NCBI RefSeq assembly: GCF_000265205.3 | Contig: NC_018000.1 | Span: forward strand, 5,675,001 to 5,739,000 | Reading direction: 5' to 3' | DNA length: 64,000 bases | From: Sinorhizobium fredii USDA 257 | GTDB lineage: Bacteria; Pseudomonadota; Alphaproteobacteria; Rhizobiales; Rhizobiaceae | Program-made: the position numbers and the translations under genes | The notes under the pieces: generated by a model | The model's database searches: none | The model's input: the letters and a program-made list of their open reading frames with translations, nothing else | What the model was told of the DNA's origin: nothing | In this document: positions 50,008 to 58,998 of the stretch, piece by piece | How positions within the stretch are numbered: the stretch's first letter is position 1 | Layout: each line of letters starts with the position of its first letter

Positions 50008-50433
50008 TTCGCTCCTCCGGGGTCGGTCCGTACCAAGGCGAGCGCGGCTTCAAATCGGGTGAGATACGTTCACGCGACTGAAAGTACGCGCCAGGATATC
50101 AATGCCCTTTGCCAGCGGCCCGCTCCTCCCGGACCGATGGCGACGTTGTATCATTTGTTTTTTTCCGAATGTCGCAACCGTCTCGGCCGCAGAAGGGCAA
50201 AAAAATGCGATCTGGCATGTAACGCCGGAAACAGCGCCTTCATCTTCTGTTCAGGAAGGATCGCATTATCTTGCAGCCGGACGATCTCGCCGCCTCCAGT
50301 GGACTTTCCTGGGCGGCGGGGTATTTTCCGCATTGCAAGTTCAAGTGGAGGGACGCGGGCTGCGTCTCGCCACCATTATTGAAGAGACGGACGAAGCGGT
50401 AGGCTGACATCCGTAGAGATCGGAGAGGACAAT
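50008..50433. other. Intergenic region without recognisable gene
   Basis: Between the divergent molybdenum hydroxylase operon and the lipoprotein gene. A frame at 50102-50407 lacks a ribosome site and has an unbiased composition; I regard it as chance. No repeat or hairpin of note. Confidence 0.5.
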
Positions 50434-50685
50434 ATGAAGAAAGCCATCGCACTTGTTCTGGTCGCCCTGTCGGTCGCAAGCTGCACGCAGACGGAAAAGG
50501 GTGCCGGCATCGGCGCCGCGTCGGGCGCGATCATCGGCGGCGCCATCACCAACGACGTGCGCGGCGCGGCCGTCGGCGCCGCCATCGGCGGTGTTTCCGG
50601 CGCCGTGATCGGCAATGTCACCGAACAGCCGGGCCAGTGCTATTATCGCGACCGCTACGGCCGCCGCTACATCGACCGTTGCTGA
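50434..50685 (+). CDS. Glycine-zipper outer-membrane lipoprotein
   Basis: 83 residues. Lipoprotein signal peptide MKKAIALVLVALSVASC with a lipobox ending in cysteine 17. A glycine-zipper repeat follows (GAGIGAASGAIIGGAITNDVRGAAVGAAIGGVSGAVIGNV), then a Tyr/Arg-rich C-terminus with two cysteines (CYYRDRYGRRYIDRC). Similar to YMGG/OmpA-like small lipoproteins of rhizobia. GGAGAGGACAAT precedes the ATG; a terminator follows. Confidence 0.82.
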   Translation: MKKAIALVLVALSVASCTQTEKGAGIGAASGAIIGGAITNDVRGAAVGAAIGGVSGAVIGNVTEQPGQCYYRDRYGRRYIDRC

Positions 50686-50711
50686 TTGCCGCGGCAATCA
50701 TCGGACAGACG

Positions 50712-50737
50712 GCCCCGGAGCGATCCGGGGCTTTTTT
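50712..50737 (+). terminator. Rho-independent terminator of the lipoprotein gene
   Basis: GCCCCGGA-GCGA-TCCGGGGC, perfect 8-bp stem, then six T. Confidence 0.9.
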
Positions 50738-50980
50738 GTGTGGAACGGGGAGCGGCCGAGGGATGCGAACCATAGCGGACCTGATTTCATCCATCTAAGA
50801 TCTCGAGACAACCTGAACAGCCGGAGCGACCCGCGAGGGAGTCATCGAGTCTCTCGGGGAAAAATGGCCGACGAAGCAAGTCCATCAGCTCGGTACGATC
50901 GACCTAAATCGCGAGAGGGAAGATAGCTCTCCGTGTCCCACCAGAAATTGACGACCTAAAACCTGATATAAATCTCAACC

Positions 50981-51787
50981 TCACCGGCACTGTTTGCGCG
51001 GCCCGCCATCATAAGGCTGGTAACTGTTGTCTTCCGGGCGGTATGACCGATAGCGGCTGAAGCAATAGCTGACGTGTTCCTGCGTCAGGACTGTACCTTC
51101 ATTGGCATCGGCCGATAGGTAATCCATCTGGACTGATGGGTCGTCTACGTCTTCCGCATAGCTGTCGGGCGGTGGCGGCGAAACGTCTTCCGACGACTCC
51201 CCGGCCGCATCCATATGGGGCGAGATGCAGGTCCGCCGGCCACCACTGAAGGAAGTGTAGCTGTTATCGTGTGGACGGTAAGACCGGTAGCGGTTCGCGC
51301 ACCATTCGACGTGAGCAGCCGGCCAATTCGATGACATCGCTTCCTCCTCGCTGGACATCGATTGAATCGAGGCGGTGACTGTCCTGTCCAAAGGCTCCGA
51401 AGGGAGCTCCTTCTCTGCGTCATTGCCGATTGTGGTCACGCTAGGCTCCGAAGGAGGCACCTGCTCAGCCTCGTTGCCAATTCTGGTCACGCTAGGCCCC
51501 GACGGGAGGATCTTCTCGACCCCATTTCCCCTTGCGGTAACTCCAGGGTCTCTGGAAGAGAGATCCGTTACGGCCGAGCGGGCCGCGGGCGCAGGGAGTC
51601 GCTCGAATTGCTGGGCCGCGGTCTCCACTGCCCGCGGGTGCTCGGTCCATATTTCCGACTGATTCATGTCCAGCCGTGGCTCGCGCACTGGATTCCCGGT
51701 GAGTATGAAAGTGGCCACAGCCGCCCCGCTTAGGAATAACGCGAGAGACAGTGCGAATCCGCAAAGTCCCGCCAACAACCCTTTCAC
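50981..51787 (-). CDS. BA14K-like protein with two copies of the motif
   Basis: 268 residues from a GTG with GGAGGATT upstream. A membrane anchor or signal ([22 protein letters not shown]) leads. Next comes a linker with three near-repeats of about 19 residues ([28 protein letters not shown], ending PSEP). Then two BA14K-type motifs: [20 protein letters not shown] near 165 and [20 protein letters not shown] near 240, each followed by a GG and a cysteine. BA14K proteins of Brucella and rhizobia are surface-exposed and immunoreactive, with lectin-like activity. An RpoE2-type promoter (N17 spacing) precedes. Confidence 0.8.
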   Translation of the reverse strand: MKGLLAGLCGFALSLALFLSGAAVATFILTGNPVREPRLDMNQSEIWTEHPRAVETAAQQFERLPAPAARSAVTDLSSRDPGVTARGNGVEKILPSGPSVTRIGNEAEQVPPSEPSVTTIGNDAEKELPSEPLDRTVTASIQSMSSEEEAMSSNWPAAHVEWCANRYRSYRPHDNSYTSFSGGRRTCISPHMDAAGESSEDVSPPPPDSYAEDVDDPSVQMDYLSADANEGTVLTQEHVSYCFSRYRSYRPEDNSYQPYDGGPRKQCR

Positions 51788-51816
51788 TTAAATCCTCCTT
51801 CGTGGTTCATACCAAG

Positions 51817-51842
51817 AACGCCACGGCTCCATCTCAAGTTCC
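51817..51842 (-). promoter_or_regulatory. RpoE2/EcfG-type promoter for the BA14K-like gene
   Basis: Minus strand GGAAC-N17-CGTT, 30 bp upstream of the GTG start. Confidence 0.6.
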
Positions 51843-51964
51843 AGCAAGGCATGAGAATGCTTGAGCCACGGGCGGCTGTCGCCCGGCCCCGGACTCCGAT
51901 ATTTTCGACTCACTGAGAGGGGAGAGTGCCCTTTGTCCTCTTTCAGGATGAAGGTAGGACGGCG

Positions 51965-52397
51965 TCAACGCGAAGTACCGACCTCGATCGGGGAGGCTTC
52001 CCCCTTGAGCTCCAGCATACGGTCGCTGCTCGGCAAGTCACGGGGCCTGCCTCTGCTCCACGCTGCCTCTATGACCGGAAGCTCGCCGGGGCCCGCCCGA
52101 GATGCCAGGCGTGCCGCTACATTCACCACATCTCCCACTGCGGTGAAATCGCCGGCCAATCCCTCCCCGATGGAACCGACATAAGCCGTGCCGGAGTGGA
52201 CGCCGATGCCGATGCCGATGGCAGCCAAGGTCCACAGGGCTCGCCATGCGCGTTAGCCGAAAGCAGGCGGTGGCGGAATGGTCGGCGACGAGGGCGGGAA
52301 GGAACAGGCCAACAACCTCGTCACCGGCAAACTTGTCCACCAGCGCATCGCCGCCGGTCAAAAGATCGAGCTGCCACTCGGCGGTAGCGTGAAGCAT
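51965..52397 (-). pseudogene. Class III adenylate cyclase remnant (truncated and frameshifted)
   Basis: One minus frame (from 52397) reads LLTGGDALVDKFAGDEVVGLFLPALVADHSATACFRLT, the metal-binding part of a class III cyclase catalytic domain. At about 52250 the homology jumps to another frame: RALWTLAAIGIGIGVHSGTAYVGS, then GEGLAGDFTAVGDVVNVAARLASRAGPGELPVIE. The latter is the second half of the same domain, ending LELKGEASPIEV. The N-terminus is missing and the next gene starts immediately upstream. Rhizobia have many cyclases, so loss of one is plausible. Confidence 0.75.
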
Positions 52398-52415
52398 GTC
52401 TGTGGCTGGCCCGGC

Positions 52416-52874
52416 TCATGCGCTCCTTGGTTTCTTCTGGGAGCGGCCGGCGGCTCGCACCGACATATTCAGCGCCACGGCGGCGCGAATGAGCGCCTTC
52501 AGCGCCTCTTCATCGATCTCGTCGTTCTGATGGATATCGATGGCACGCCTGGTATTGCCTTCGAGGCTGGAGTTGAACAGCCGTGAAGGGTCCTCCAACG
52601 AGGCGCCCTTGGCGAAGGTCAGCTTCACGACATTCTTGTAGGTCTCGCCGGTACAGATGATGCCGGCGTGCGACCACACCGGAACCCCCCGCCACTTCCA
52701 CTCCTCGATCACCTCGGGATCGGCCTCTTTGATAAGCGTCCGGACCCGAGCGAGCGTCTCGCCCCGCCAATCGCTCAGTTCGTCAATTCTCGCATCTATC
52801 AGCTGAGAGGGAGAGATTTCTCCTTCCTTCGAGCCGCTCATGCTCTTCTCCATGGCTGTTGTCGCTTTCTTCAT
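52416..52874 (-). CDS. DUF1801-family protein
   Basis: About 152 residues if ATG 52874 is used; starts at MEKS or MSGS a little downstream are equally possible and no site is clearly best. DUF1801 hallmarks: LSDWRGETLARVRTLIKEADPEVIEEWKWRGVPVWSHAGIICTGETYKNVVKLTFAKGASLEDPSRLFNSSLEG and IDEEALKALIRAAVAL. A small alpha/beta fold of unknown function, often stress- or DNA-associated by context. It lies 45 bp downstream of another DUF1801 gene on the same strand. Confidence 0.8.
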   Translation of the reverse strand: MKKATTAMEKSMSGSKEGEISPSQLIDARIDELSDWRGETLARVRTLIKEADPEVIEEWKWRGVPVWSHAGIICTGETYKNVVKLTFAKGASLEDPSRLFNSSLEGNTRRAIDIHQNDEIDEEALKALIRAAVALNMSVRAAGRSQKKPRSA

Positions 52875-52919
52875 GATTGTTGTCGCTCGGCCGTCACGCA
52901 CGCACGTCGTTCTGGCCGC

Positions 52920-53501
52920 TCACATTCGTTCGCCCGGCAATTGGCTGGCTTGCTTCACCCAATCGGCGAACTGGGCCTCGTCGAGCGCGTCGTCCTCGTG
53001 AAGGTGAAGATAGCGCACCTCCTTCTGCTTCGACTCGCCGGGAGGGACAGGATGCAGCGATGCGCCGCGAAAGAAAGCCACTTTGATGTATTTCGTGAAG
53101 CAATGGATGCCGAGGAACCAGCATTGGTCCTCCATGCCGTATAGCGGCGAGTTCCATTTGACCGCCTTGCGCACATCGGGGACGGTGCGCTCGATGAGCG
53201 CGTCGAGGCGCCGCCCGACGTCGCTTTTCCAGCCCGGCATGGCCGCGATGTACGCCTGCACGGGTGCGTCGCCGTAGCCTTTGGCGATCTGCGGGTTTCC
53301 GCCTGAAAGGAGGGTCGGCTTCGTCGCCGCTGCGGAACCCTCGCTGTTTGTTTCCGTGGTTTCGGGCACTGCATGGTGCGCCGGCAGTCCGTTCGCAGCG
53401 GCGTTCCTCGGCTTGCGGGCCGCCGATTCGGTGACCGACTTACGCGGCTCGGCCACCTTTTTTACCACCTTTGTCGACTTGATGGGCGTCTTCTCGGCCA
53501 T
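52920..53501 (-). CDS. DUF1801-family protein with Lys/Ala-rich N-terminal tail
   Basis: 193 residues from ATG 53501. The N-terminal ~80 residues are basic and disordered (MAEKTPIKSTKVVKKVAEPRK…), possibly nucleic-acid binding. The DUF1801 domain follows: VQAYIAAMPGWKSDVGRRLDALIERTVPDVRKAVKWNSPLYGMEDQCWFLGIHCFTKYIKVAFFRGASL…. Forms a tandem with the next DUF1801 gene; the two differ too much for a recent duplication. Confidence 0.8.
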   Translation of the reverse strand: MAEKTPIKSTKVVKKVAEPRKSVTESAARKPRNAAANGLPAHHAVPETTETNSEGSAAATKPTLLSGGNPQIAKGYGDAPVQAYIAAMPGWKSDVGRRLDALIERTVPDVRKAVKWNSPLYGMEDQCWFLGIHCFTKYIKVAFFRGASLHPVPPGESKQKEVRYLHLHEDDALDEAQFADWVKQASQLPGERM

Positions 53502-53719
53502 TGAGCTCACTCCACTGATAGTGTGCCGCACAGGATATGCTGCGCCGAGTGGCAGATGTTGCCATCTATACCAGCGCGTGTGCCCGAAATGATAGCGTCT
53601 CACTGTGGCTGTAACCAGCCTCCCGGTCAGGTCGGCAGTGCTTTGGGCGAGTCAGCATGTAGGCGTTCAGACGCGGCCGGCAGCGATCGAGGGACGTGCA
53701 AAGAGCGCAGCCCGAGCGA

Positions 53720-55723
53720 TCAGCCTTCCAGCCAACGCACCTCTTCCGGAGCAAGCGAGATCTGAATGGCCGAGAGGCTGTCTTCCAGTTCCGCCACGGT
53801 CCGTGGGCCGATGAGCGGGATGATCGGGAACGGCTGGGCGATGACATAGGCGAGGGCGATATGGATCGGGCTGCAGCCGTGCTTCTTGGCGAGTTCGATT
53901 GCGCGGTCGCGGCGTTCGAAATTGCGGCCGGAATACCAGACCCGGACGATTTCCTCATTATCATGCTTGTCGCGCCCTGCCCTGTCGGTGAAAAAGCCCC
54001 GCCCCTGGCTCGACCAGGCGAAGTTGGGAATCTGTCGCTTCTTCAGCCAGTCTTTCCAGCAGTCGTCGGACGCCGCGACGCAGCCGGGCCAGATGGGATC
54101 GAGCATCTGCGCCAGCGAGAAGTTGTTGGAAAGAGCGGCCGGGCCCGCCTTACCGTTCTTCTCGGCATACACGATCGCCTCGTCCATGCGTTCGCGCGTC
54201 CAGTTGGAGCCGCCGAAAATGCCCCGGATACGCCCGCGCCGGAGCTCGGCGTCCATGGCATCGACGAATTCGCCGACCGGGATGTCCGGATTATCGCGAT
54301 GCATGAAGTAGACGTCGACATAATCCGTCTTCAGCCGTTCCAACGACTGAGCCAGTTGTCTGGCAATCACGTCCGGATAGCAGAGCGGCGAATGGGCGCC
54401 CTTGCCGATCAGAACGATGTCCTCGCGGTTGACCTTGCGGCTCGTATGCCAGTCGCCGAAAATCCTCTCGGTCCTGCCGGCACCGTAGACGAATGCGGTG
54501 TCGAACAGATTTCCGCCCGCCTCGTAGAAGGCATCCAGCGTCAGCGAGGCGGAGGCGAAACTTGGGAAGAACTCGAAGCCCAGCGCAACCGTGGAGGCCG
54601 GCTTGGCCACGCCAGGGATCTGCCGTTTGAGCACGTTCTTGCCGGCAACGACGGCCACGCCCGCTAGGTTGGTGGTCCGCCTGGCGGCCGTCTCGATCCC
54701 GTATTCGAGACCGACGGATGCGCGCCAGCGATCGAGAACGCTGAGATTGGCGCGCGTATCTTCGGCGTTCATGCCGGGGAAGGCGAATTCGGTGCGGCCG
54801 GCACGGATCGCCTCGCCCACCGCATCGACCTCGAACGAGTAGAGATGGCGCTTCTCCTCGACCTTGATTGCCTGCTGTCCATCGTTCCGGATGATTTCGA
54901 TGCACCCGACCCCGCCCTGCTGACCGGAGGCGAACCAGAAGTCCTTCACCTCAATGCGGCCTTTCGAACCGATGATGCGCAGCATGTTGTCCTGCTGTGC
55001 CATGATCGAGCAGGACACCTCCGCGACTATGTCGTTGGGGAACTTGAGGACCGCCGACGCCCACTCGTCGACGCCGGACGGCCCCAGCCGGGCAGCGCCA
55101 GACACCGTCAGCGGCTCGAGGAAGGGGTTTTTCTCGGCAGCACCGGCGAGCATACACACCATCGAGACCGGGTAGCCACCGACATCGAGAATGCCGCCGC
55201 CGGCGAGATCATTGGCAAAGAGGCGGTGCTCAGGGCGATAGCCACCCATGTCGAAGCCGAAACTCGAGCGGATAATCCGCACTTCGCCGATCGTACCGTC
55301 CCGCACCAGTTCGACGAGACGGGCCGTCTGCGGATGGAACCTGTACATATAGGCTTCGCCGGCGAAGACGCCGGCCTTTGTCGCCTCGTGGAAGATCGAT
55401 TGTGCATCGAAGGCTGAAAGCGCCATCGGCTTTTCGACCAGCACATGCTTGCCGGCGCGCACCGCCTTGACCGCCCATTCGGCATGGCTGGTATGTGGCG
55501 TGGCGATGTAAACCGCGTCGATCGCCGGATCCGCGAGAAGCGTGTCGTAACCCTTCATGATGCGCGCGGCCGGAAAGCCCTCGCCGAGGCCGGGCTTGTC
55601 CGGATTGCGGGTGGCGATGGCCAAGAGGCGGCCGGTCGCCGAATGGGCAATCCCTTCGGCGAATGTCCGCGCGATGGTGCCAGGGCCGATAATACCCCAA
55701 CGGATCGGTTGTTCTGAGCTCAT
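53720..55723 (-). CDS. Fusion of Gfo/Idh/MocA oxidoreductase and aldo/keto reductase
   Basis: 667 residues from ATG 55723 (AAGGATATTCC upstream). Residues 1-340: NAD(P)-binding WGIIGPGTIARTFAEGI, the EKP motif in HVLVEKPMALSA, and FHPQTARLVELV. From about residue 370: aldo/keto reductase with VALGFEFFPSF, the catalytic Asp/Tyr (NLFDTAFVYGAGRTE), lysine (VLIGKGAH), histidine (DVYFMHRD) and NADPH-binding C-terminus IPLIGPRTVAELEDSL. Both halves look intact, suggesting two successive redox steps on a sugar or cyclitol. The AraC gene is divergent and probably regulates it. Confidence 0.9.
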   Translation of the reverse strand: MSSEQPIRWGIIGPGTIARTFAEGIAHSATGRLLAIATRNPDKPGLGEGFPAARIMKGYDTLLADPAIDAVYIATPHTSHAEWAVKAVRAGKHVLVEKPMALSAFDAQSIFHEATKAGVFAGEAYMYRFHPQTARLVELVRDGTIGEVRIIRSSFGFDMGGYRPEHRLFANDLAGGGILDVGGYPVSMVCMLAGAAEKNPFLEPLTVSGAARLGPSGVDEWASAVLKFPNDIVAEVSCSIMAQQDNMLRIIGSKGRIEVKDFWFASGQQGGVGCIEIIRNDGQQAIKVEEKRHLYSFEVDAVGEAIRAGRTEFAFPGMNAEDTRANLSVLDRWRASVGLEYGIETAARRTTNLAGVAVVAGKNVLKRQIPGVAKPASTVALGFEFFPSFASASLTLDAFYEAGGNLFDTAFVYGAGRTERIFGDWHTSRKVNREDIVLIGKGAHSPLCYPDVIARQLAQSLERLKTDYVDVYFMHRDNPDIPVGEFVDAMDAELRRGRIRGIFGGSNWTRERMDEAIVYAEKNGKAGPAALSNNFSLAQMLDPIWPGCVAASDDCWKDWLKKRQIPNFAWSSQGRGFFTDRAGRDKHDNEEIVRVWYSGRNFERRDRAIELAKKHGCSPIHIALAYVIAQPFPIIPLIGPRTVAELEDSLSAIQISLAPEEVRWLEG

Positions 55724-56016
55724 GGAATATCCTTTTCGGTCAGTCCTGGGAGAGGGATGGGATCGATCAGCGCAGCCGCTTGCCTTCAGCATCGACCGCT
55801 AAGCAACGCCTGACATAGCTGGTAGACCGAGATGCTCCGCGACTACGCGGAGGGAAAGGCCGGCGGCGCCTCCGCCACTGCCTGATTGGCCGGATCGCCA
55901 CGAGAGGTGCCCCGAAATGCCTGAAGCACATTGAAAACCTCCCTTTTCAATTGTCGTCCTTCAGCGAACATGGGCACATTATCGTCGGGCGAAAATCTGT
56001 CTCGCACAAAGGGAAC

Positions 56017-56907
56017 GTGGATTTGGCGAAAAGTAAGATTGTCGAACGAGCGACCTATCAGCCGGGTGCCTGCAGCATTGAGGGCATGCCGACCAGGCTG
56101 CATTTCTTCCACGCCCATCCCCCGATCATGCTGCACGCGCATTGGCATGCGCAGATCGAGGTAAACTACGTGATGCGAGGCTCGGTGCATTACCGCATGG
56201 CCGGCCATGATCTGAGGCTCGGCGCCGGACAGATGTGTCTGTTCTGGGGCGGGCAGCCGCACCGGATGGACGAATCCTCCGACGATTCCATCTATGCAGG
56301 CGCTCATCTGCCGCTGGTGCATTTCTTCCGCATGCGGCTGCCGCCGGCAATCTCGCAAATGCTGATGGGCGGCGCTACAATGCTGACATCCGCGACGGAT
56401 TGTGCCGACGACCGTAACTTTCCACGCTGGCGCAGCTGGGCTAATTCCGGAGACGAGGTGAAGGCCCAGCACGCTGTGGAAGAACTGCTGCTGCGCGTCG
56501 AACGAATGTTCATGGAGCCTTACACGATCATTTCATCCGGCAAGGAATGCGAGGCCGAGAGCGCCTCGGCCCCGCCCTCGCTCGGCGTCGTGCGCATGTG
56601 CGATTTCATCGCTGCCAATTTTCTCGAGGAGATCGATGCGGTCGATATCGCCGCCGCAGCGGGATTGCATCCGAAATACGCCATGAACTTGTTTCGCAAG
56701 TCGACGGGCATGACGCTGATCAAGTACGTGACCCTGCTGCGGCTTTCACGGGCGCAAGCCATGCTGATGAATGGCAACGACGGCATTCTGCAGGTAGCCC
56801 TGGATAGCGGCTTCGGTTCGGTGAGCGCCTTCAACAAGGCTTTCCGGCAAATCGCGGGCATGCCGCCCTCGGAATTCCGCCGCGACGTTCGCGCCGCGGC
56901 TAGGTGA
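56017..56907 (+). CDS. AraC-family transcriptional regulator
   Basis: 296 residues from GTG 56017; no start has a good ribosome site, and TTG alternatives exist at 55951 and 56023. The N-terminal cupin binds a ligand (FFHAHPPIMLHAHWHAQIEVNYVMRGSVHYRMAGHDLRLGAGQMCLFWGGQPHRM). The C-terminal part has two HTHs (ANFLEEIDAVDIAAAAGLHPKYAMNLFRKSTGMTLIKYVTLLRLSRAQAML and GILQVALDSGFGSVSAFNKAFRQIAGMPPSEFRRD). Divergent from the Gfo/AKR fusion gene with about 290 bp between, hence its likely regulator in response to a sugar. Confidence 0.88.
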   Translation: MDLAKSKIVERATYQPGACSIEGMPTRLHFFHAHPPIMLHAHWHAQIEVNYVMRGSVHYRMAGHDLRLGAGQMCLFWGGQPHRMDESSDDSIYAGAHLPLVHFFRMRLPPAISQMLMGGATMLTSATDCADDRNFPRWRSWANSGDEVKAQHAVEELLLRVERMFMEPYTIISSGKECEAESASAPPSLGVVRMCDFIAANFLEEIDAVDIAAAAGLHPKYAMNLFRKSTGMTLIKYVTLLRLSRAQAMLMNGNDGILQVALDSGFGSVSAFNKAFRQIAGMPPSEFRRDVRAAAR

Positions 56908-57256
56908 GCGTCAAGAAACGTCCGTTTACCTGCCTGCATCTCGCCTCTCCAGTCCGGCAATCGACGGTTTTCCAAGCGTTGGCCTTTCCGGCGAGGGAGA
57001 CCTGATCAACACTTTCGCCCCGTCAGGTCCGGCGGGGGAGTTCAACGCCGCGCGAAATTCAAGATCTCGAGGGCCCCCCGCTTCACTTGCCGGCCGTAAT
57101 CAGTGGCTTCGTCGGAATCCCGACGTAGTTGTTACTCGCATCATTGATGTTCCGGTGCCAAAGTATCCGAAGATCCGCAACGAGCGATGAGCAGTGAATG
57201 GACCTGCGCCTCGGCCACGAGGCGCGGCAATTCCCACAAATTTGGAGGTGTAAGCC
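56908..57256. other. Intergenic region without recognisable gene
   Basis: Between the AraC gene and the DUF899 gene. No convincing frame, RNA structure or repeat. GGAGGT for the next gene ends it. Confidence 0.5.
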
Positions 57257-58051
57257 ATGACCACAGCCACCGAGAACGGACGGAAAGGCGGGGAGCCCGC
57301 CATGCACACACCACCGGTCGTGTCGCCGCAGGCGTGGGAGACCGCCCGCCAGCAGCTGCTGGTGAAGGAAAAGGCCCAGACCCGCGCCCGTGACGCGCTC
57401 GCCGCCGAGCGCCGGCGTATGCCGTGGATGGCCGTGGAGAAGGCGTATCAGTTCGACGGGCCCGCCGGCAAAATCAGCCTCACCGACCTGTTCGACGGTC
57501 GGCGTCAGCTGATCGTCTATCGCGCATTCTTCGAGCCAGGAGTGTTCGGCTGGCCGGATCACGCCTGCCGCGGCTGCTCCATGGTGGCCGATCAGGTCGC
57601 CCACCTCGCCCACCTGAACGCCCGTGACACCACCCTCGTTTTCGTCTCGCGGGCACCCCAAGCAGATATCGCAAGGCTGAAGGCGCGGATGGGCTGGGAG
57701 ATGCCGTGGTTTACCATCACGGACAGCTTCGACGCCGACTTCGGCGTGGACGAGTGGCACGGCACGAACGTGTTCTACCGCGACGGCGACCGCGTCTACC
57801 GCACCTACTTCATCAACAACCGCGGCGACGAGCAGATGGGGAGCACCTGGAACTATCTCGACATCACGCCGCTCGGCCGTCAGGAAGTCTGGGAGGATTC
57901 GCCCGAGGGCTATCCTCAGACGCCGACCTACAAGTGGTGGAACTGGCATGACAGCTACGTCGAAGGTGCTGCGCCCGACAAGAAGTGGGTCGAGGTGTCG
58001 AACGCCGGAGAGGCGGCGTTCCGAAACGAGGACGTGAACACGAAGCCCTGA
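57257..58051 (+). CDS. DUF899-family (thioredoxin-like) protein
   Basis: 264 residues; GGAGGT eight bases before ATG. Family pattern: VSPQAWETARQQLLVKEKAQTRARDALAAERRRMPWMAVEKAYQFDGPAG, RRQLIVYRAFFEPGVFGWPDHACRGCSMVADQVAHLAHLNARDTTLVFVSRAP, and FTITDSFDADFGVDEWHGTNVFYRDGDRVYRTYFINNRG. DUF899 proteins have a thioredoxin-like fold; the CRGC pair is conserved-looking, but catalytic activity is unproven. Cytoplasmic. The VOC gene follows at 143 bp. Confidence 0.85.
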   Translation: MTTATENGRKGGEPAMHTPPVVSPQAWETARQQLLVKEKAQTRARDALAAERRRMPWMAVEKAYQFDGPAGKISLTDLFDGRRQLIVYRAFFEPGVFGWPDHACRGCSMVADQVAHLAHLNARDTTLVFVSRAPQADIARLKARMGWEMPWFTITDSFDADFGVDEWHGTNVFYRDGDRVYRTYFINNRGDEQMGSTWNYLDITPLGRQEVWEDSPEGYPQTPTYKWWNWHDSYVEGAAPDKKWVEVSNAGEAAFRNEDVNTKP

Positions 58052-58194
58052 GCCATGTCCCGGTGCATCCGATAGGTGGCGGCGAGATCGACGCTTCCGG
58101 GGGTGGAGAAAAGCAGTTGGCTACCTATTTCGGAAGAGAGCGGATGGGGAAACACGGCCGAAATCTTGGCTTCACAGCGAAAGGAACACTCAAA

Positions 58195-58668
58195 ATGGCA
58201 AAGAATACGATTTGCCTCTGGTACGACAAGGACGCCGAGGCTGCCGCCCGCTTCTACTCCGAGATCTTTCCTGACAGCGTGGTGAGTGCCGTGCACCGTG
58301 CACCGGGCGACTACCCAGCCGGCAAAGAGGGCGATGTGTTGACCGTCGACTTCACGGTTGCGGGCATTCCTTGCATCGGCCTCAACGGGGGTCCCGCGTT
58401 CAAGCACAACGAAGCCTTCTCGTTCCAGATCGCTACCGACGATCAGGAGGAGACCGACCGCTACTGGAATGCCATCGTCGGCAACGGCGGCCAGGAGAGC
58501 GCATGCGGCTGGTGCAAGGACAAGTGGGGGATTTCCTGGCAAATCACTCCACGCGTCCTGACTGACGCGATGGCGGCCGGCGGCGATGAAGCAAAGCGCG
58601 CGTTTGATGCCATGATGACCATGAAGAAAATCGATGTCGCCGCGATCGAGGCGGCGCGGCGCGGCTGA
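58195..58668 (+). CDS. VOC/PhnB-like (3-demethylubiquinone methyltransferase-type fold) protein
   Basis: 157 residues from ATG 58195; a longer frame overlaps the non-coding spacer. The beta-alpha-beta-beta-beta pattern (NTICLWYDKDAEAAARFYSEIFPDSVVSAV, VDFTVAGIPCIGLNGGPAFKHNEAFSFQI, CGWCKDKWGISWQITPRVL) is that of PhnB-like proteins in the glyoxalase/bleomycin-resistance superfamily. No metal site is certain. Role unknown. Confidence 0.85.
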   Translation: MAKNTICLWYDKDAEAAARFYSEIFPDSVVSAVHRAPGDYPAGKEGDVLTVDFTVAGIPCIGLNGGPAFKHNEAFSFQIATDDQEETDRYWNAIVGNGGQESACGWCKDKWGISWQITPRVLTDAMAAGGDEAKRAFDAMMTMKKIDVAAIEAARRG

Positions 58669-58799
58669 CGCTCCATCGGTCGTGCGGCCAAATTGCTGCC
58701 AGAGCGTGTCGCTTGCTGACATGCTGTGCCCTGCGCTCCGCGCAAGGCTGCGATGTTACCTAGGGCACTATTCAGCGATGCGGATTGATCTATCCTCAC

Positions 58800-58915
58800 C
58801 ATTGTCAAGTGCAGCTCCTCCTCCCGCTGCGCACGACCTCGATCGGTTCCACTCCTCCTCCCAGGACCGATTGGTTTCAAGACCCCGACGCCTCCTCCCG
58901 GCTCGGGGTCTTTTT
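58800..58915 (+). ncRNA. Alpha-r14-type small RNA with three anti-Shine-Dalgarno loops
   Basis: Three hairpins each expose CCTCCTCCC in the loop: GCAGC/GCTGC around 58815-58825; ATCGGTTCC/GGACCGAT around 58852-58862; and the terminator GACCCCGA/TCGGGGTC around 58891-58899 with five T (58911-58915). Repeated CCUCCUCCC loops are the hallmark of the alpha-r14 family of Rhizobiales and the CcsR/cuckoo RNAs of Rhodobacter, which pair with ribosome-binding sites. The 5' end is approximate and I could not identify the promoter. Confidence 0.8.
58881..58915 (+). terminator. Terminator of the alpha-r14-type RNA
   Basis: Perfect 8-bp stem GACCCCGA/TCGGGGTC, 14-base loop, five T. Confidence 0.85.
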
Positions 58916-58998
58916 GTGTCGCACCGCGCGTCAACATCCTGCTTCCTTGACCACCCGTCTTCCCTTACAATTCCTCCCGGACACAGAGGAGTTCCGCC

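Noticed and set aside
50102..50407. 101-codon plus frame upstream of the lipoprotein gene
   Set aside because: No ribosome site, no domain, mixed composition; treated as intergenic.
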